A stretch of DNA of 64,000 bases from VRUE01 sp963816785 (GTDB taxonomy: Bacteria > Actinomycetota > Thermoleophilia > Solirubrobacterales > 70-9): positions 620,001 to 684,000 of the forward strand of contig CAWFLL010000002.1 in NCBI GenBank assembly GCA_963816785.1, given 5' to 3'. Of the stretch, positions 8,732 through 17,775 are shown piece by piece; positions within the stretch are counted from its first letter, which is position 1; each line of letters opens with the position of its first letter. A program made the position numbers and the translations under genes. The notes under the pieces are model-generated. The model saw only the letters and a list, made by a program, of their open reading frames with translations. It was not told the origin of the DNA and did no database searches.

Positions 8732-9652
8732 TTACCCGGCGGTCCTCAGTTCGCGGCGGCGCTGGGCGAGAAGTGACCCGACTCGCTCGATGACCACGTC
8801 CGGTTCCCGGTCGAGTCGCTGGCCGGTCACGCGGACGATCTCGATTCCAGCCAGCTTCAGGTCCTCCTGCCGCACGCGGTCCTGCTCGAAGGCCGCCCTG
8901 CCGCCGTGGAAGTCGTAGGTATCGAGTTCCACCCCGAGGCGCTCCGGCTCCCAGTAGGCGTCGATCTCGTAGCCGGCGACGAACTGGTTGGCGGCCGGCC
9001 GCGGCAGCCCAGCCTGCCGCACCAGCTCGAGGAAGCGCCGCTCGAGGGTGGAACGGGTGAAGGCCGGCTCTCGGTAATCAGCGAGCGCGCGATTGAGCCT
9101 CCCCGCACCGGGGTGGCCCGTGTACCGTCGGAGCAATCGATCGAGTGGGCGCAGATCGAAGGCCCCGAGTTGCTCTGAGCGCACAATCGCGCGCGGCAGG
9201 CGACGAGGAGCAACATGCGCAAGGTCGAGGAGGGTGCGGGGGAGGGCGGTGACCGGGATGTGTTCCCGCACGGCGCGGTCCTCCTCGATGATCGAAGGCG
9301 CGTGATGGAGGAGGATCGACCTCCGGTCGCGCCCCCGCGACGGCACGGTGATGTCGATCCTGCCGGGGGCGCTCCCCGTCAGGCCCCACAACCACGCAGC
9401 GGCAAAATGGCTGAGCAGCGCCCCGCGCCCGCAGGCGAGGACCGCCGCGAGGCATCGCCCCTGCGGGGTCAGCAGCCCGTGACCGACTGCGTAGACACCG
9501 CGATGGACGCGATGGAGCCTCCCGGCTCGGACGAGGCGACCGACCGCGCTCTTCGAGTGGCCGAGCTCCCGCAGCTGCGGGCTCGAGATCACACCGTGCT
9601 GGCGCTCGGCGAGGGCTGCCAGGGATCGGTGCGAACGCATTTCTTCCCGCAT
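8732..9652 (-). CDS. AbiEi-type winged-helix / DUF559 endonuclease-like protein (copy 1)
   Basis: 306 residues from the ATG at 9652 (MREEMRSHRS). The N-terminal AbiEi-type winged helix includes SPQLRELGHSKSAVGRLVRAG and LHRVHRGVYAVGH. A middle AbiEi-like region follows. The C-terminal DUF559 domain (about 205-300), related to very-short-patch and PD-(D/E)XK nucleases, has GYEIDAYWEPERLGVELD and FEQDRVRQEDL as the acidic clusters. Such proteins are often named type IV antitoxins, but no AbiEii-type nucleotidyltransferase toxin lies beside it. It is divergent from uvrA across a 76-base gap holding an SOS box. A paralogue of exactly the same length is at 29748-30668. Confidence 0.78.
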   Translation of the reverse strand: MREEMRSHRSLAALAERQHGVISSPQLRELGHSKSAVGRLVRAGRLHRVHRGVYAVGHGLLTPQGRCLAAVLACGRGALLSHFAAAWLWGLTGSAPGRIDITVPSRGRDRRSILLHHAPSIIEEDRAVREHIPVTALPRTLLDLAHVAPRRLPRAIVRSEQLGAFDLRPLDRLLRRYTGHPGAGRLNRALADYREPAFTRSTLERRFLELVRQAGLPRPAANQFVAGYEIDAYWEPERLGVELDTYDFHGGRAAFEQDRVRQEDLKLAGIEIVRVTGQRLDREPDVVIERVGSLLAQRRRELRTAG

Positions 9653-9694
9653 AGCGGGACTAAGTGCGTTCGCGCACCGATTCCGCCCCGGAGG

Positions 9695-9706
9695 GAACAT
9701 CTGTTC
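9695..9706. promoter_or_regulatory. LexA (SOS) box upstream of uvrA
   Basis: GAAC-N4-GTTC (GAAC at 9695-9698, GTTC at 9703-9706) matches the palindromic core of the Gram-positive/actinobacterial LexA operator. It ends seven bases before a TAGAAT -10 hexamer at 9714-9719, itself nine bases before the uvrA GTG, so a bound repressor would cover the promoter. It also lies 43 bases before the start of the divergent DUF559 gene. The site is seen directly; binding is inferred. Confidence 0.7.
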
Positions 9707-9728
9707 GCCTGCGTAGAATCGGTGGATC

Positions 9729-12605
9729 GTGCCCGCCTCAGAGCGAATCGTCATCTCCGGTGCCCGCGAGCACAACCTCAGGGACATCGACGTCGAGCTG
9801 CCGCGCGACGCGCTGATCGTGATCACCGGGCTTTCCGGCTCGGGCAAGTCCAGCCTCGCCTTCGACACGATCTACGCCGAGGGACAGCGCCGCTACGTGG
9901 AGTCCCTCTCCTCGTACGCCCGGCAGTTCCTCGGGCTGATGGAGAAGCCCGACGTCGACTCGATCGAGGGCCTCTCGCCGGCGATCTCGATCGACCAGAA
10001 GACGACCTCCCGCAACCCGCGCTCGACGGTCGGGACGGTGACCGAGATCCACGACTACCTGCGGCTGCTCTGGGCCAGGATCGGAGTTCCGCACTGCCCC
10101 GAGTGCGGCGCCGAGATCACCGGTCAGACGCAGGAGCAGATCGTCGACCGGCTGATGACCCTGGAGGAGGGCACCAAATTCATGGTGATGGCGCCGGTGG
10201 TGCGGGGGCGGAAAGGCGAGTACGGGAAGCTGATCGAGCAGCTGCGGCTGGAGGGCTACTCGCGGGCGATGGTCGACGGCGAGCTACGGCGCCTCGATGA
10301 GGAGATCGTTCTCGACAGGAAGTTCAAACACGACATCTCGGTGGTGGTCGACCGTCTTGTGATGAAACCCGACCTGCGCCGCCGTCTCTCCGAGTCGGTC
10401 GAGGCCGCCGCCCGCCTCGCCGCCGGCCTGGTCGAAGTCGAGCCCGTGGAGGCGGAGGGCGAAACGTTGCTCTTCTCGGAGCAATTCGCCTGTCTGAGCT
10501 GCGGCACCTCGATTCCCGAGCTGGAGCCGCGGATCTTCTCCTTCAACTCGCCGCACGGCGCCTGTGAGCGCTGCCACGGGCTTGGCTTTCAGCGGGTGAT
10601 CGATCCCGAACTGGTCGTCCCGGACCCGACGCTGTCGCTGGAGGAGGGCGCGTTGCAGCCCTGGAATCGCGGCGTCACCGCCTACTGGCGGCGCCTGATC
10701 GCGGCGGTTGCCGACGACCACGGAGTCGACATCGAGAAGCCGTGGTCGAAGCTGAAGAAATCGGAGCGTGAGATCTTCCTCCACGGGACCGGGGGCGAAC
10801 GGCACCAGGTCACCTACACCAACCGCTTCGGCCGCCGCCGTTCCTACCGGGTGCGCTTCGAGGGGATCGTCAACCAGCTTCAGCGCCGGTACGAAGAAAC
10901 AGATTCCGAGACCAACCGCGAACGGATCGAGGGCTACATGGCCGAGCAGCCGTGTCCCGATTGCGGCGGAGCCCGGTTGCGGCCCGAGAGCCTCGCGGTC
11001 AAGGTCGGCGGGCTCAGCATCGCCGAGTACAGCGCGATGTCGGCGGCGGCGGCGGGGGAGTGGATCGGCTCGCTCGAGCTGACCGAGACCGAGCGCGCGA
11101 TCGCGCGCCTGATCGTGCGCGAGATCTCCGAACGGCTGGCCTTCCTCGAGAACGTCGGCATCGGCTACCTCTCGCTTTCTCGGTCGGCGCGGACTCTGTC
11201 CGGCGGCGAGGCGCAGCGGATCCGGCTCGCGACACAGATCGGATCGAGCCTGGTCGGCGTCATGTACGTGCTCGACGAGCCATCGATCGGCCTCCACCAG
11301 CGCGACAACGCAAAGCTGATCGCCACCCTCGACCGGCTCCGGGACCTCGGCAACACCGTGATCGTCGTCGAGCACGACGAGGGGACGATGCTCGCCGCCG
11401 ACCACATCGTCGACCTCGGGCCGGGCGCCGGCGAACACGGAGGCCACGTCATCGCCGAGGGCCCGCCCGCTGCGATCGCCAAGACCCCCTCGTCGCTGAC
11501 CGGCCAGTACCTCGCCGGCAAGCGGACGATCGAGGTGCCGGCACAGCGGCGCGAGCCGCGCGGGGCGCTGCTGGTCCGCAACGCCCGCGAACACAACCTG
11601 AAGGGGATCGACGTCGCCATCCCCCTCGGGGTCTTCTGCTGCGTCACCGGTGTCTCGGGCTCGGGCAAGTCGACCCTCGTCAACGAGACCCTGCACCACG
11701 CGGTGGCAAACCGGCTCCACCAGGCCAAGCTTCGGCCCGGCGCCCACGACGGGATCGACGGCCTCAGCCAGATCGACAAGATCATCAGCATCGACCAGTC
11801 GCCGATCGGGCGAACCCCGCGCTCGAACCCCGCCACCTACACGGGCGTCTTCGACCACATCCGCCAGCTCTTCGCCAAGACCCAGGAGGCTCGCGCTCGC
11901 GGCTACAAGCCGGGTCGGTTCAGCTTCAACGTGAAAGGGGGCCGCTGCGAGGTCTGCCGCGGCGACGGCCAGATCAAGATCGAGATGCACTTCCTGCCCG
12001 ACGTCTACGTGCCCTGCGAGCAGTGCCACGGCAAACGCTACAACCGCGAGACGCTCGAGGTCCGCTTCAAGGGAAAGAGCATCGCCGACGTGCTCGAGAT
12101 GTCGGTCGAGGAGGGGGTGGCCTTCTTCGAGAACGTGCCGAAGATCGCCCGCCGGCTGCGCACCCTGCACGACGTCGGCCTCGACTACATCAGGCTCGGG
12201 CAGCCGGCGACGACGCTCTCGGGCGGCGAGGCCCAGCGGGTGAAGCTCGCAACAGAGCTCTCGAAGGTGGCCACCGGCGACACCCTCTACATCCTCGACG
12301 AGCCGACCACCGGGCTCCACTTCGCCGACGTGCAGCGCCTGCTCGACGTGCTCGGCCGGCTCGTCGACGCCGGCAACACGGTGGTCGTGATCGAGCACAA
12401 TCTCGACGTGATCAAGACCGCGGACCGGCTGATCGACCTCGGCCCCGAGGGCGGCGAGCACGGGGGAGAGGTGGTCGCCACCGGGACCCCGGAGGAGGTC
12501 GCGGCGCTGGACGCCTCCTACACCGGCAACTTCCTCGCCGAGCTGGTGGAGCCGGCGACGCCGAAGCGCGCGCCGCGGAAGCGTCGCGAGCCGGTCGCCG
12601 CTTGA
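9729..12605 (+). CDS. uvrA: UvrABC excision nuclease subunit A
   Basis: The damage-recognition ATPase of nucleotide excision repair; dimers load UvrB at lesions. Two ABC ATPase modules are present. Walker A motifs are GLSGSGKSS at residues 34-42 and GVSGSGKST at about 641-649, and signature motifs are LSGGEAQRIRLA and LSGGEAQRVKLA. Zinc modules include CLSCG...CERCHGLG and CEVCRGDG...CEQCHGKRYN. The 958 residues are full length. The GTG start gives the usual ISGAREHNL opening. An SOS box with a close -10 lies just upstream, so induction by DNA damage is likely. The transcript leader appears to be very short. Confidence 0.98.
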   Translation: MPASERIVISGAREHNLRDIDVELPRDALIVITGLSGSGKSSLAFDTIYAEGQRRYVESLSSYARQFLGLMEKPDVDSIEGLSPAISIDQKTTSRNPRSTVGTVTEIHDYLRLLWARIGVPHCPECGAEITGQTQEQIVDRLMTLEEGTKFMVMAPVVRGRKGEYGKLIEQLRLEGYSRAMVDGELRRLDEEIVLDRKFKHDISVVVDRLVMKPDLRRRLSESVEAAARLAAGLVEVEPVEAEGETLLFSEQFACLSCGTSIPELEPRIFSFNSPHGACERCHGLGFQRVIDPELVVPDPTLSLEEGALQPWNRGVTAYWRRLIAAVADDHGVDIEKPWSKLKKSEREIFLHGTGGERHQVTYTNRFGRRRSYRVRFEGIVNQLQRRYEETDSETNRERIEGYMAEQPCPDCGGARLRPESLAVKVGGLSIAEYSAMSAAAAGEWIGSLELTETERAIARLIVREISERLAFLENVGIGYLSLSRSARTLSGGEAQRIRLATQIGSSLVGVMYVLDEPSIGLHQRDNAKLIATLDRLRDLGNTVIVVEHDEGTMLAADHIVDLGPGAGEHGGHVIAEGPPAAIAKTPSSLTGQYLAGKRTIEVPAQRREPRGALLVRNAREHNLKGIDVAIPLGVFCCVTGVSGSGKSTLVNETLHHAVANRLHQAKLRPGAHDGIDGLSQIDKIISIDQSPIGRTPRSNPATYTGVFDHIRQLFAKTQEARARGYKPGRFSFNVKGGRCEVCRGDGQIKIEMHFLPDVYVPCEQCHGKRYNRETLEVRFKGKSIADVLEMSVEEGVAFFENVPKIARRLRTLHDVGLDYIRLGQPATTLSGGEAQRVKLATELSKVATGDTLYILDEPTTGLHFADVQRLLDVLGRLVDAGNTVVVIEHNLDVIKTADRLIDLGPEGGEHGGEVVATGTPEEVAALDASYTGNFLAELVEPATPKRAPRKRREPVAA

Positions 12606-12642
12606 CGGAGCACGTCACGGGCGAGGCATTAGGCTGGAAGTC

Positions 12643-13533
12643 GTGAAGTGGCGCCGCGTCCGAAGCCGGGATGTGATCGACGCGAGGGGCGCCAGCAGCG
12701 GTGGGGCCCACACATCGATGCCGATTCCCCTGGGCAAGGCAGGTGGCGGCCTCGGGATCGTCGCCGTCCTGGTCTTCCTCGCGATCCAGATCCTCGGTGG
12801 AGGGACCGAAGGGCTGAACATCGGCCCCGGCTTCGGCACCGGTCTGGAAGCCCCTGGAACGCCGACCGCCGCGGGCATCCCCCGGGCCGAGGATCCTCAG
12901 AGAGACCTGAAGGACTTCAGCACCTACGTCTTTTCCGACGCGCAGCAGACCTGGGAAGCGACGTTTCGCAGCGCCGGGAGGCCCTACACCCGCTCCAAGA
13001 TGGTGCTCTACCGCGAAGGCGTCAACACCGGCTGTGGAGCCGCGAGCTCCGCTGTCGGGCCGTTCTACTGCCCGGCCGACGGCCGCGTCTATCTCGATCT
13101 CAGCTTCTACGACGATATGCGGAATTCGCTCGGCGCCCCAGGAGATTTCGCCTGGGCCTATGTCATAGCCCATGAGATGGGACACCACATCCAGGACGAG
13201 ACCGGCACCAGCGAGAAGGTCCACAGTCAGCAATCGAGCTCGGAGGAAGCGAATCAGCTATCGGTGCGGTTGGAGCTACAGACGGACTGCTACGCCGGGG
13301 TTTGGGCGAACACGGTCTTCAAACAGGGTGACCTCGAGAAGCGCGACGTTCGCGAGGCGGTCCAGGCATCCGCTGCGGTCGGGGACGACCGCCTGCAGCG
13401 ACGGGCCGGCGGGAGCATCAACCCTGACTCCTTCACCCATGGGACCTCGGCCCAGCGCTCGAAGTGGTTCGAGCTGGGCTTTCGCGAAGGTAATCCCGGT
13501 GCGTGCGATACGTTCTCTGTCGATCAGCCCTGA
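12643..13533 (+). CDS. Neutral zinc metallopeptidase, YpfJ family
   Basis: 296 residues. A hydrophobic segment at about residues 35-52 anchors the protein, and the rest is probably extracytoplasmic. The zinc-binding HEMGHHIQ helix begins at about residue 177, with a downstream ELQTDCYAGVWAN segment supplying the third ligand region. A conserved GCGAASSAVGPFYCPADGR is broken here into the GCGAAS and GPFYCPADG blocks, whose cysteines may pair. This matches the widespread 'neutral zinc metallopeptidase' family of unknown substrate. The GTG start at 12643 leaves a 37-base gap after uvrA. Confidence 0.9.
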   Translation: MKWRRVRSRDVIDARGASSGGAHTSMPIPLGKAGGGLGIVAVLVFLAIQILGGGTEGLNIGPGFGTGLEAPGTPTAAGIPRAEDPQRDLKDFSTYVFSDAQQTWEATFRSAGRPYTRSKMVLYREGVNTGCGAASSAVGPFYCPADGRVYLDLSFYDDMRNSLGAPGDFAWAYVIAHEMGHHIQDETGTSEKVHSQQSSSEEANQLSVRLELQTDCYAGVWANTVFKQGDLEKRDVREAVQASAAVGDDRLQRRAGGSINPDSFTHGTSAQRSKWFELGFREGNPGACDTFSVDQP

Positions 13534-13572
13534 ACCACTCGTGATGAGGAGCTCCGCATAAAAACCTTCGAT

Positions 13573-13591
13573 TGGGGTACTCGCAACCCCA
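13573..13591 (+). promoter_or_regulatory. Small hairpin in the leader of the sugar ABC operon
   Basis: A perfect 6-bp stem (TGGGGT at 13573-13578, ACCCCA at 13586-13591) with a 7-base loop lies in the 84-base gap before the binding-protein gene, 14 bases before its Shine-Dalgarno. It could terminate the upstream peptidase transcript or shield the operon leader. There is no T-tract. Confidence 0.35.
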
Positions 13592-13617
13592 GGAAGTAGC
13601 CGAAAAAGGAGATGCAA

Positions 13618-14739
13618 ATGTCCAGTCTTCTCGGGTTGAGGCGTATTCCTTTGGCGCTTGGCGCGCTGCTGGGGGTCGCCGTCGTGGCGGTCGGCTGCGG
13701 GGGCGGTGACGACACCACAGGTGGCGGCGGTGGAGGTGGCAGTGGCGGTGGTTCGACGATCGCCATTCTGCTGCCGGAGAACGAAACCCCACGCTACGAA
13801 GCTGCCGACCGGCCCTACCTCGAAGAAGGGATCGAAAAGTCCTGCCCTGACTGCGAGATCCTCTACAACAACGCCGCCGAGGACGCGTCGAAACAGCAGA
13901 GCCAGGTCGAAGCGGCTCTGACCCAGGGCGCTGACGTGCTCATCCTCGACCCGGTCGACGCCGCATCAGCGGCGGCAAGCGTTGAAAAGGCGGAGCAGCA
14001 GGACGTTCCGGTGGTCAGCTATGACCGCCTCATACTCGGCGCCGAACCCGATGTCTACGTCTCGTTCGACAACGAAAAAGTTGGGGAATTGCAGGCAGAA
14101 ACGCTGACGAAAAAACTGAAGGAAGACGGCAGCCCGAAAGGCCCGATCGTGATGATCAGCGGCGATCCCGCTGACAGCAACGCGGCGCTGTTCAAAAAAG
14201 GCGCGGAAAAGGGCTTCGACACCGCAGGCGTCGAGGTCGCTAAGTCCTACGATACGCCGGAATGGTCCGCGACCAATGCCCAGAACGAGATGCAGCAGGC
14301 GATCACCGCGATCGGCAAGGACGGCTTTGCCGGCGTCTATGCCGCCAACGACGACACCGGCGGCGGCGCGATCGCGGCGATGAAGTCGGCGGGGATAAAC
14401 CCGGCCGAACGTCCGACGACCGGCCAGGACGCGACGGTGGCGGGCCTGCAGAGGATCCTCGTTGGACAGCAGTACATGACCGTCTACAAGGCGGTCAAAC
14501 CCGAGGCCACGGCCTCGGCCGAATTCGCGGTCGCCTTCGCCGAAGGCGAGGAAGGTCCGCAGAACAAAATCAATGCTCATCTCGACAACGAAACGACGAA
14601 AGTTCCCTCGGTCCTGTACGACCCTGAAGCGATCACGAAAGACAACGTCAACGTGGTGATTGAAGACGAATACGTCAGCGCCGGCGAAGTCTGCACCGGG
14701 CCGTACGTGAAGGCCTGCGAAGAGGCGGGCATCTCCTAG
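13618..14739 (+). CDS. Sugar ABC transporter substrate-binding lipoprotein
   Basis: 373 residues. A signal peptide ends in AVVAVGC, a weak lipobox. A Gly/Asp-rich linker follows and then a periplasmic-binding-protein fold of the ribose/xylose type (Peripla_BP_4). Visible blocks are ADVLILDPVDAASAA, VPVVSYDRLI, GPIVMISGDPADSNA and GVYAANDDTGGGAIAAM. It captures a sugar, probably xylose- or ribose-like, for the next two genes. I chose the ATG at 13618 because AAGGAG at 13606-13611 is six bases away; the earlier ATG at 13612 touches it. It uses far more GAA and AAA codons than its neighbours. Confidence 0.9.
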   Translation: MSSLLGLRRIPLALGALLGVAVVAVGCGGGDDTTGGGGGGGSGGGSTIAILLPENETPRYEAADRPYLEEGIEKSCPDCEILYNNAAEDASKQQSQVEAALTQGADVLILDPVDAASAAASVEKAEQQDVPVVSYDRLILGAEPDVYVSFDNEKVGELQAETLTKKLKEDGSPKGPIVMISGDPADSNAALFKKGAEKGFDTAGVEVAKSYDTPEWSATNAQNEMQQAITAIGKDGFAGVYAANDDTGGGAIAAMKSAGINPAERPTTGQDATVAGLQRILVGQQYMTVYKAVKPEATASAEFAVAFAEGEEGPQNKINAHLDNETTKVPSVLYDPEAITKDNVNVVIEDEYVSAGEVCTGPYVKACEEAGIS

Positions 14740-14754
14740 CGGAGGCAACGAGCG

Positions 14755-15552
14755 ATGAGCTCGAATGGCGCGCTGCTCGAGCTCGAAGGGGTGAGCAAGC
14801 GATTCGGCCCGGTCCAGGCTCTGGACCGGGTCGATTTCGCCGTCAACGCCGGCGAGGTCGTCGGCCTCGTCGGCGACAACGGCGCCGGCAAGTCGACCCT
14901 CGTGAAGACAATCGCCGGGATCCACTCCAAGGACTCCGGCAGCATCAGGTTCGAAGGGAAGACCGTCTCGATCGGCCGCCCCCAGGACGCGACCGAACTC
15001 GGGATCGCGACGGTCTATCAGGACCTGGCGCTGTGCGACAACCTCGACGTCGTCGCCAACCTGTTCCTCGGCCGGGAGGAGATCTCGCCGGGGCCAGGCC
15101 GGCTCTCGCGCCAGCTCGACGAGGCGCGGATGGAGCACCGCACCGGTGAGCTCCTCTCCGGCCTCTCGGTCACGATCCCGAGCCTGCGCAGCGAGGTCGG
15201 GACGCTCTCCGGCGGGCAGCGCCAGCAGGTCGCGGTCGCCCGCTCGCTCCTTGGCGAACCGAAGGTCGTCCTGCTCGACGAGCCGACGGCCGCCCTCGGC
15301 GTCGCGCAGACCGCCCAGGTGCTGGACGTGATCAGGCGGCTGCGGGAGAGGGGGCTCGGGCTGGTCGTGATCAGCCACAACCTCGCCGACGTCTTCGAGG
15401 TCGCCGACCGGATCTTCGTCCTCAGGCTCGGGCGCGCCGTCGGCAGCTACCAGGCGGAAGCGACGACCGAGGAGCAGGTCGTGTCGGCGATCACCGGCGT
15501 TGGCGGCAACGACGACAAGAAGGCGGGCGACGAGGGGGAGGAGGAGCAGTGA
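14755..15552 (+). CDS. Sugar ABC transporter ATP-binding protein
   Basis: 265 residues with one ATPase domain. Walker A is GDNGAGKST at residues 40-48, the signature LSGGQRQQVAVARSLL starts at about 151, Walker B is VVLLDEPTAALG, and the H-loop is VVISHNLADVF. Unlike E. coli XylG or RbsA, which fuse two ATPase domains, this is a single-domain subunit that would act as a homodimer, as in actinobacterial FrcA-type systems. The tail is acidic and charged. Its stop overlaps the permease GTG by four bases. Confidence 0.93.
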   Translation: MSSNGALLELEGVSKRFGPVQALDRVDFAVNAGEVVGLVGDNGAGKSTLVKTIAGIHSKDSGSIRFEGKTVSIGRPQDATELGIATVYQDLALCDNLDVVANLFLGREEISPGPGRLSRQLDEARMEHRTGELLSGLSVTIPSLRSEVGTLSGGQRQQVAVARSLLGEPKVVLLDEPTAALGVAQTAQVLDVIRRLRERGLGLVVISHNLADVFEVADRIFVLRLGRAVGSYQAEATTEEQVVSAITGVGGNDDKKAGDEGEEEQ

Positions 15553-16775
15553 GCGCCGCAGCCGGAGGAGCAGCTCCGGCCCCGGCGGGCGAGCCCGGCG
15601 CCGTCACTCGAACCACGAGCGAGACGGTCAGGCGCTTCATCCAGGGCGACCTTGCTTCGCTGCGGGTCGTGCTCGGCCTGGCGGTGATCTGGGTGATCTT
15701 CCAGACCCAGAATGATCGCTTCCTCTCGGCCGAGAACCTGACCAACCTGATGCTCCAGATCACGGCCGTCGGGCTGATCTCGATCGGAATCGTCTTCGTG
15801 CTGCTGCTCGGCGAGATCGACCTCTCGGTCGGCGCGGTGAGCGGGCTGGCCGCGGCGGTGATGACGGTGTTGAACGTCAATCACGGTTGGAGCCCTTACC
15901 TGGCGATCGCAGCCGGGGTGCTCGTCGGATGCGGTATCGGGATCCTCCAGGGAACTATCTTCACCCGCTTCGGGGTGCCCTCCTTCGTCGTCACGCTCGC
16001 CGGGTTATTGGCTTGGCAGGGCGCGCTCTTACAGGTGCTCGGCTCGACCGGGTCGATCAACATCAACGACCCGAAGATCACCGGCCTCGCCAACACTTTC
16101 TACTCGGACACGGTCGGCTGGATCTTCGCCGCGATCGTGATCGGCGCTTACGTCGGCTTTGCGCTCCTCGGGTACCGGAGGCGAGTCGCCGCCGGGCTGG
16201 CCGGCCTCAACCCCGCCGCGATCGGGATCAGAGTCGCGATCGTCGCGATCGTCGCCGTCGTCACGGTGGCGGTGCTCAACTCCGATCGGGGGGTGCCGCT
16301 CGCCCTCATGATCCTGCTCGCCTTCGTCGCCGGGATGGAATTCGTCGCGAGGCGGACCCGCTTCGGCCGGCACGTGTACGCGGTCGGGGGCAACGTCGAG
16401 GCGGCGCGCCGGGCCGGGATCGGCATCGACCGGATCCGGATCACGGTCTTCGCGATCGGCGGCACGATGGCCGCTATCGGCGGCATCATGGCCGCCTCGC
16501 GGCTGCTGGCCGTCAATCAGAGCTCGGGCGGGAGCGAACTGCTCCTGCTCGCGATCGCCGGGCCCGTGATCGCCGGTACCAGCCTCTTCGGCGGTCGGGG
16601 GGCGGTCTGGACGGCGCTCCTCGGCGCCCTCGTGATCGGGTCGATCTCCAACGGCATGGACCTGCTCGCGCTCTCCTCGGCGGTCAAGTTCATGGTCACC
16701 GGGGGGGTCCTCCTGCTCGCGGTGATCGTCGACGCGATCGCCCGTCAGCAGCGCCAGGCAGCCGGACGCATCTGA
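15549..16775 (+). CDS. Sugar ABC transporter permease (XylH/RbsC type)
   Basis: 408 residues with about 10 hydrophobic helices. The segment IVFVLLLGEIDLSVGAVSGL is the hallmark of the ribose/xylose permease family, and GTSLFGGRGAVWTALLGALV is the matching C-terminal block. It forms the transmembrane channel with the preceding ATPase and binding protein. The start is GTG at 15549, overlapping the upstream stop with a GGAGGAGGAG Shine-Dalgarno just before it. A ROK-type sugar kinase ends six bases away on the other strand. No LacI-type regulator is adjacent. Confidence 0.92.
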   Translation: MSAAAGGAAPAPAGEPGAVTRTTSETVRRFIQGDLASLRVVLGLAVIWVIFQTQNDRFLSAENLTNLMLQITAVGLISIGIVFVLLLGEIDLSVGAVSGLAAAVMTVLNVNHGWSPYLAIAAGVLVGCGIGILQGTIFTRFGVPSFVVTLAGLLAWQGALLQVLGSTGSININDPKITGLANTFYSDTVGWIFAAIVIGAYVGFALLGYRRRVAAGLAGLNPAAIGIRVAIVAIVAVVTVAVLNSDRGVPLALMILLAFVAGMEFVARRTRFGRHVYAVGGNVEAARRAGIGIDRIRITVFAIGGTMAAIGGIMAASRLLAVNQSSGGSELLLLAIAGPVIAGTSLFGGRGAVWTALLGALVIGSISNGMDLLALSSAVKFMVTGGVLLLAVIVDAIARQQRQAAGRI

Positions 16776-16781
16776 GCCGCC

Positions 16782-17735
16782 CTAGACGAGCAGGGAGGCG
16801 CCGATCGCCCCGCCGAGGTCGCCGAGCGAGGCGACGCGGACCGCGGGGGGCCGCTCGTCGACGAACAGGTGCTTCGCCATCTCCTTCGTCAGCGGGTCCA
16901 TCATCCTCGCCCCGAAGCGGAGGCCGAGACCTCCCCCGATCACGACGGCTTCGGGATCGATCAGGTTGACGGAGGACGCGATTCCGGTTCCCAGCGCCTC
17001 GATCGCCCGCTCGATCAGCTTTTCGGTGAGGTCGTCGCCATTGTCGAGCGCGCGCTCCCAGATGCCGCTCGTCAGCCGCTCTCTCTCATGCTTCTCCATC
17101 AACTTGAAGAGGTCGGTCCTGACGCCCTCGGAGTGCTGGCGCTTCGCCTCGGCTTCCATCGCCCCTCGTCCCGCATAGGCCTCCATGCATCCCTTGCGCC
17201 CGCAGGGGCACTTGGCGCCGCCGCGCTTCACCACCACGTGGCCGATCTCGCCCGCTGCGCCGCGGCCCAGCCAGGGCTTGTCGTCGAGGATCAGGCCGCC
17301 CCCGACGCCGGTTCCCCAGAAGACGCCGAGCAGGCTCGAGAACTCACGGGCCGCACCGAGCTGGAACTCAGCTTCGGTCGCGACCTGAACGTCGTTGCCG
17401 ACCCGCACCGTGGTTCCGAGCGCCTCGCTGAGGGTGTCGCCGAGCGGGAAGCTCCCGTTCCAGCCGGGCAGGTTGCGGGCGGCGGAGACGACACCGGTCC
17501 TCTCGTCGGCATCGCCCGGAGCGCCGACGCCGACGCCGGCCAGGCGCGACGGCTCGACCCCGGCTGCGCCGGCCGCTTCGCGCAGCGCGGTCTCCAGCGC
17601 CTTCACGACGTCCGCCGGGCCGCCCGCGGTCGGAGTCGGCTGGCGAGCCTCGCCGAGGACCTTGCCGGCCCGGTCGACGATCGCCGTCTGGATCTTCGTC
17701 CCGCCGAGGTCTATTCCGCCTCGCAGCTTGGCCAC
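16782..17735 (-). CDS. ROK family sugar kinase (glucokinase-like)
   Basis: 317 residues. The phosphate-binding DLGGTK is at about residues 9-14, and the second ATP motif is in GVFWGTGVGGGLILD. The zinc-binding CPCGRKGCMEAY, with EIGHVVV before it, is the ROK signature. There is no N-terminal winged helix, so this is a kinase rather than a NagC/XylR-type repressor. It would phosphorylate a hexose in the cytosol using ATP or polyphosphate. It is convergent with the sugar importer and may act on the imported sugar, though it is not in that operon. Confidence 0.9.
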   Translation of the reverse strand: MAKLRGGIDLGGTKIQTAIVDRAGKVLGEARQPTPTAGGPADVVKALETALREAAGAAGVEPSRLAGVGVGAPGDADERTGVVSAARNLPGWNGSFPLGDTLSEALGTTVRVGNDVQVATEAEFQLGAAREFSSLLGVFWGTGVGGGLILDDKPWLGRGAAGEIGHVVVKRGGAKCPCGRKGCMEAYAGRGAMEAEAKRQHSEGVRTDLFKLMEKHERERLTSGIWERALDNGDDLTEKLIERAIEALGTGIASSVNLIDPEAVVIGGGLGLRFGARMMDPLTKEMAKHLFVDERPPAVRVASLGDLGGAIGASLLV

Positions 17736-17775
17736 CGGCGAAGTCTATGCGCGCCGGTCTGGAAAGCTTGTACCG

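Noticed and set aside
8732..9652. Calling copy 1 a type IV toxin-antitoxin antitoxin
   Set aside because: The fused DUF559 nuclease-like domain and the lack of an adjacent AbiEii-type toxin do not support a two-gene system; the winged-helix name alone is not enough.
8732..9868. Longer start of the AbiEi/DUF559 protein at 9868
   Set aside because: This would overlap the first 140 bases of uvrA and its promoter. The ATG at 9652 directly precedes the family's N-terminal helix.
10284..12461. A 725-residue minus-strand frame over uvrA
   Set aside because: A shadow of the uvrA reading frame; composition and lack of motifs rule out a real gene.
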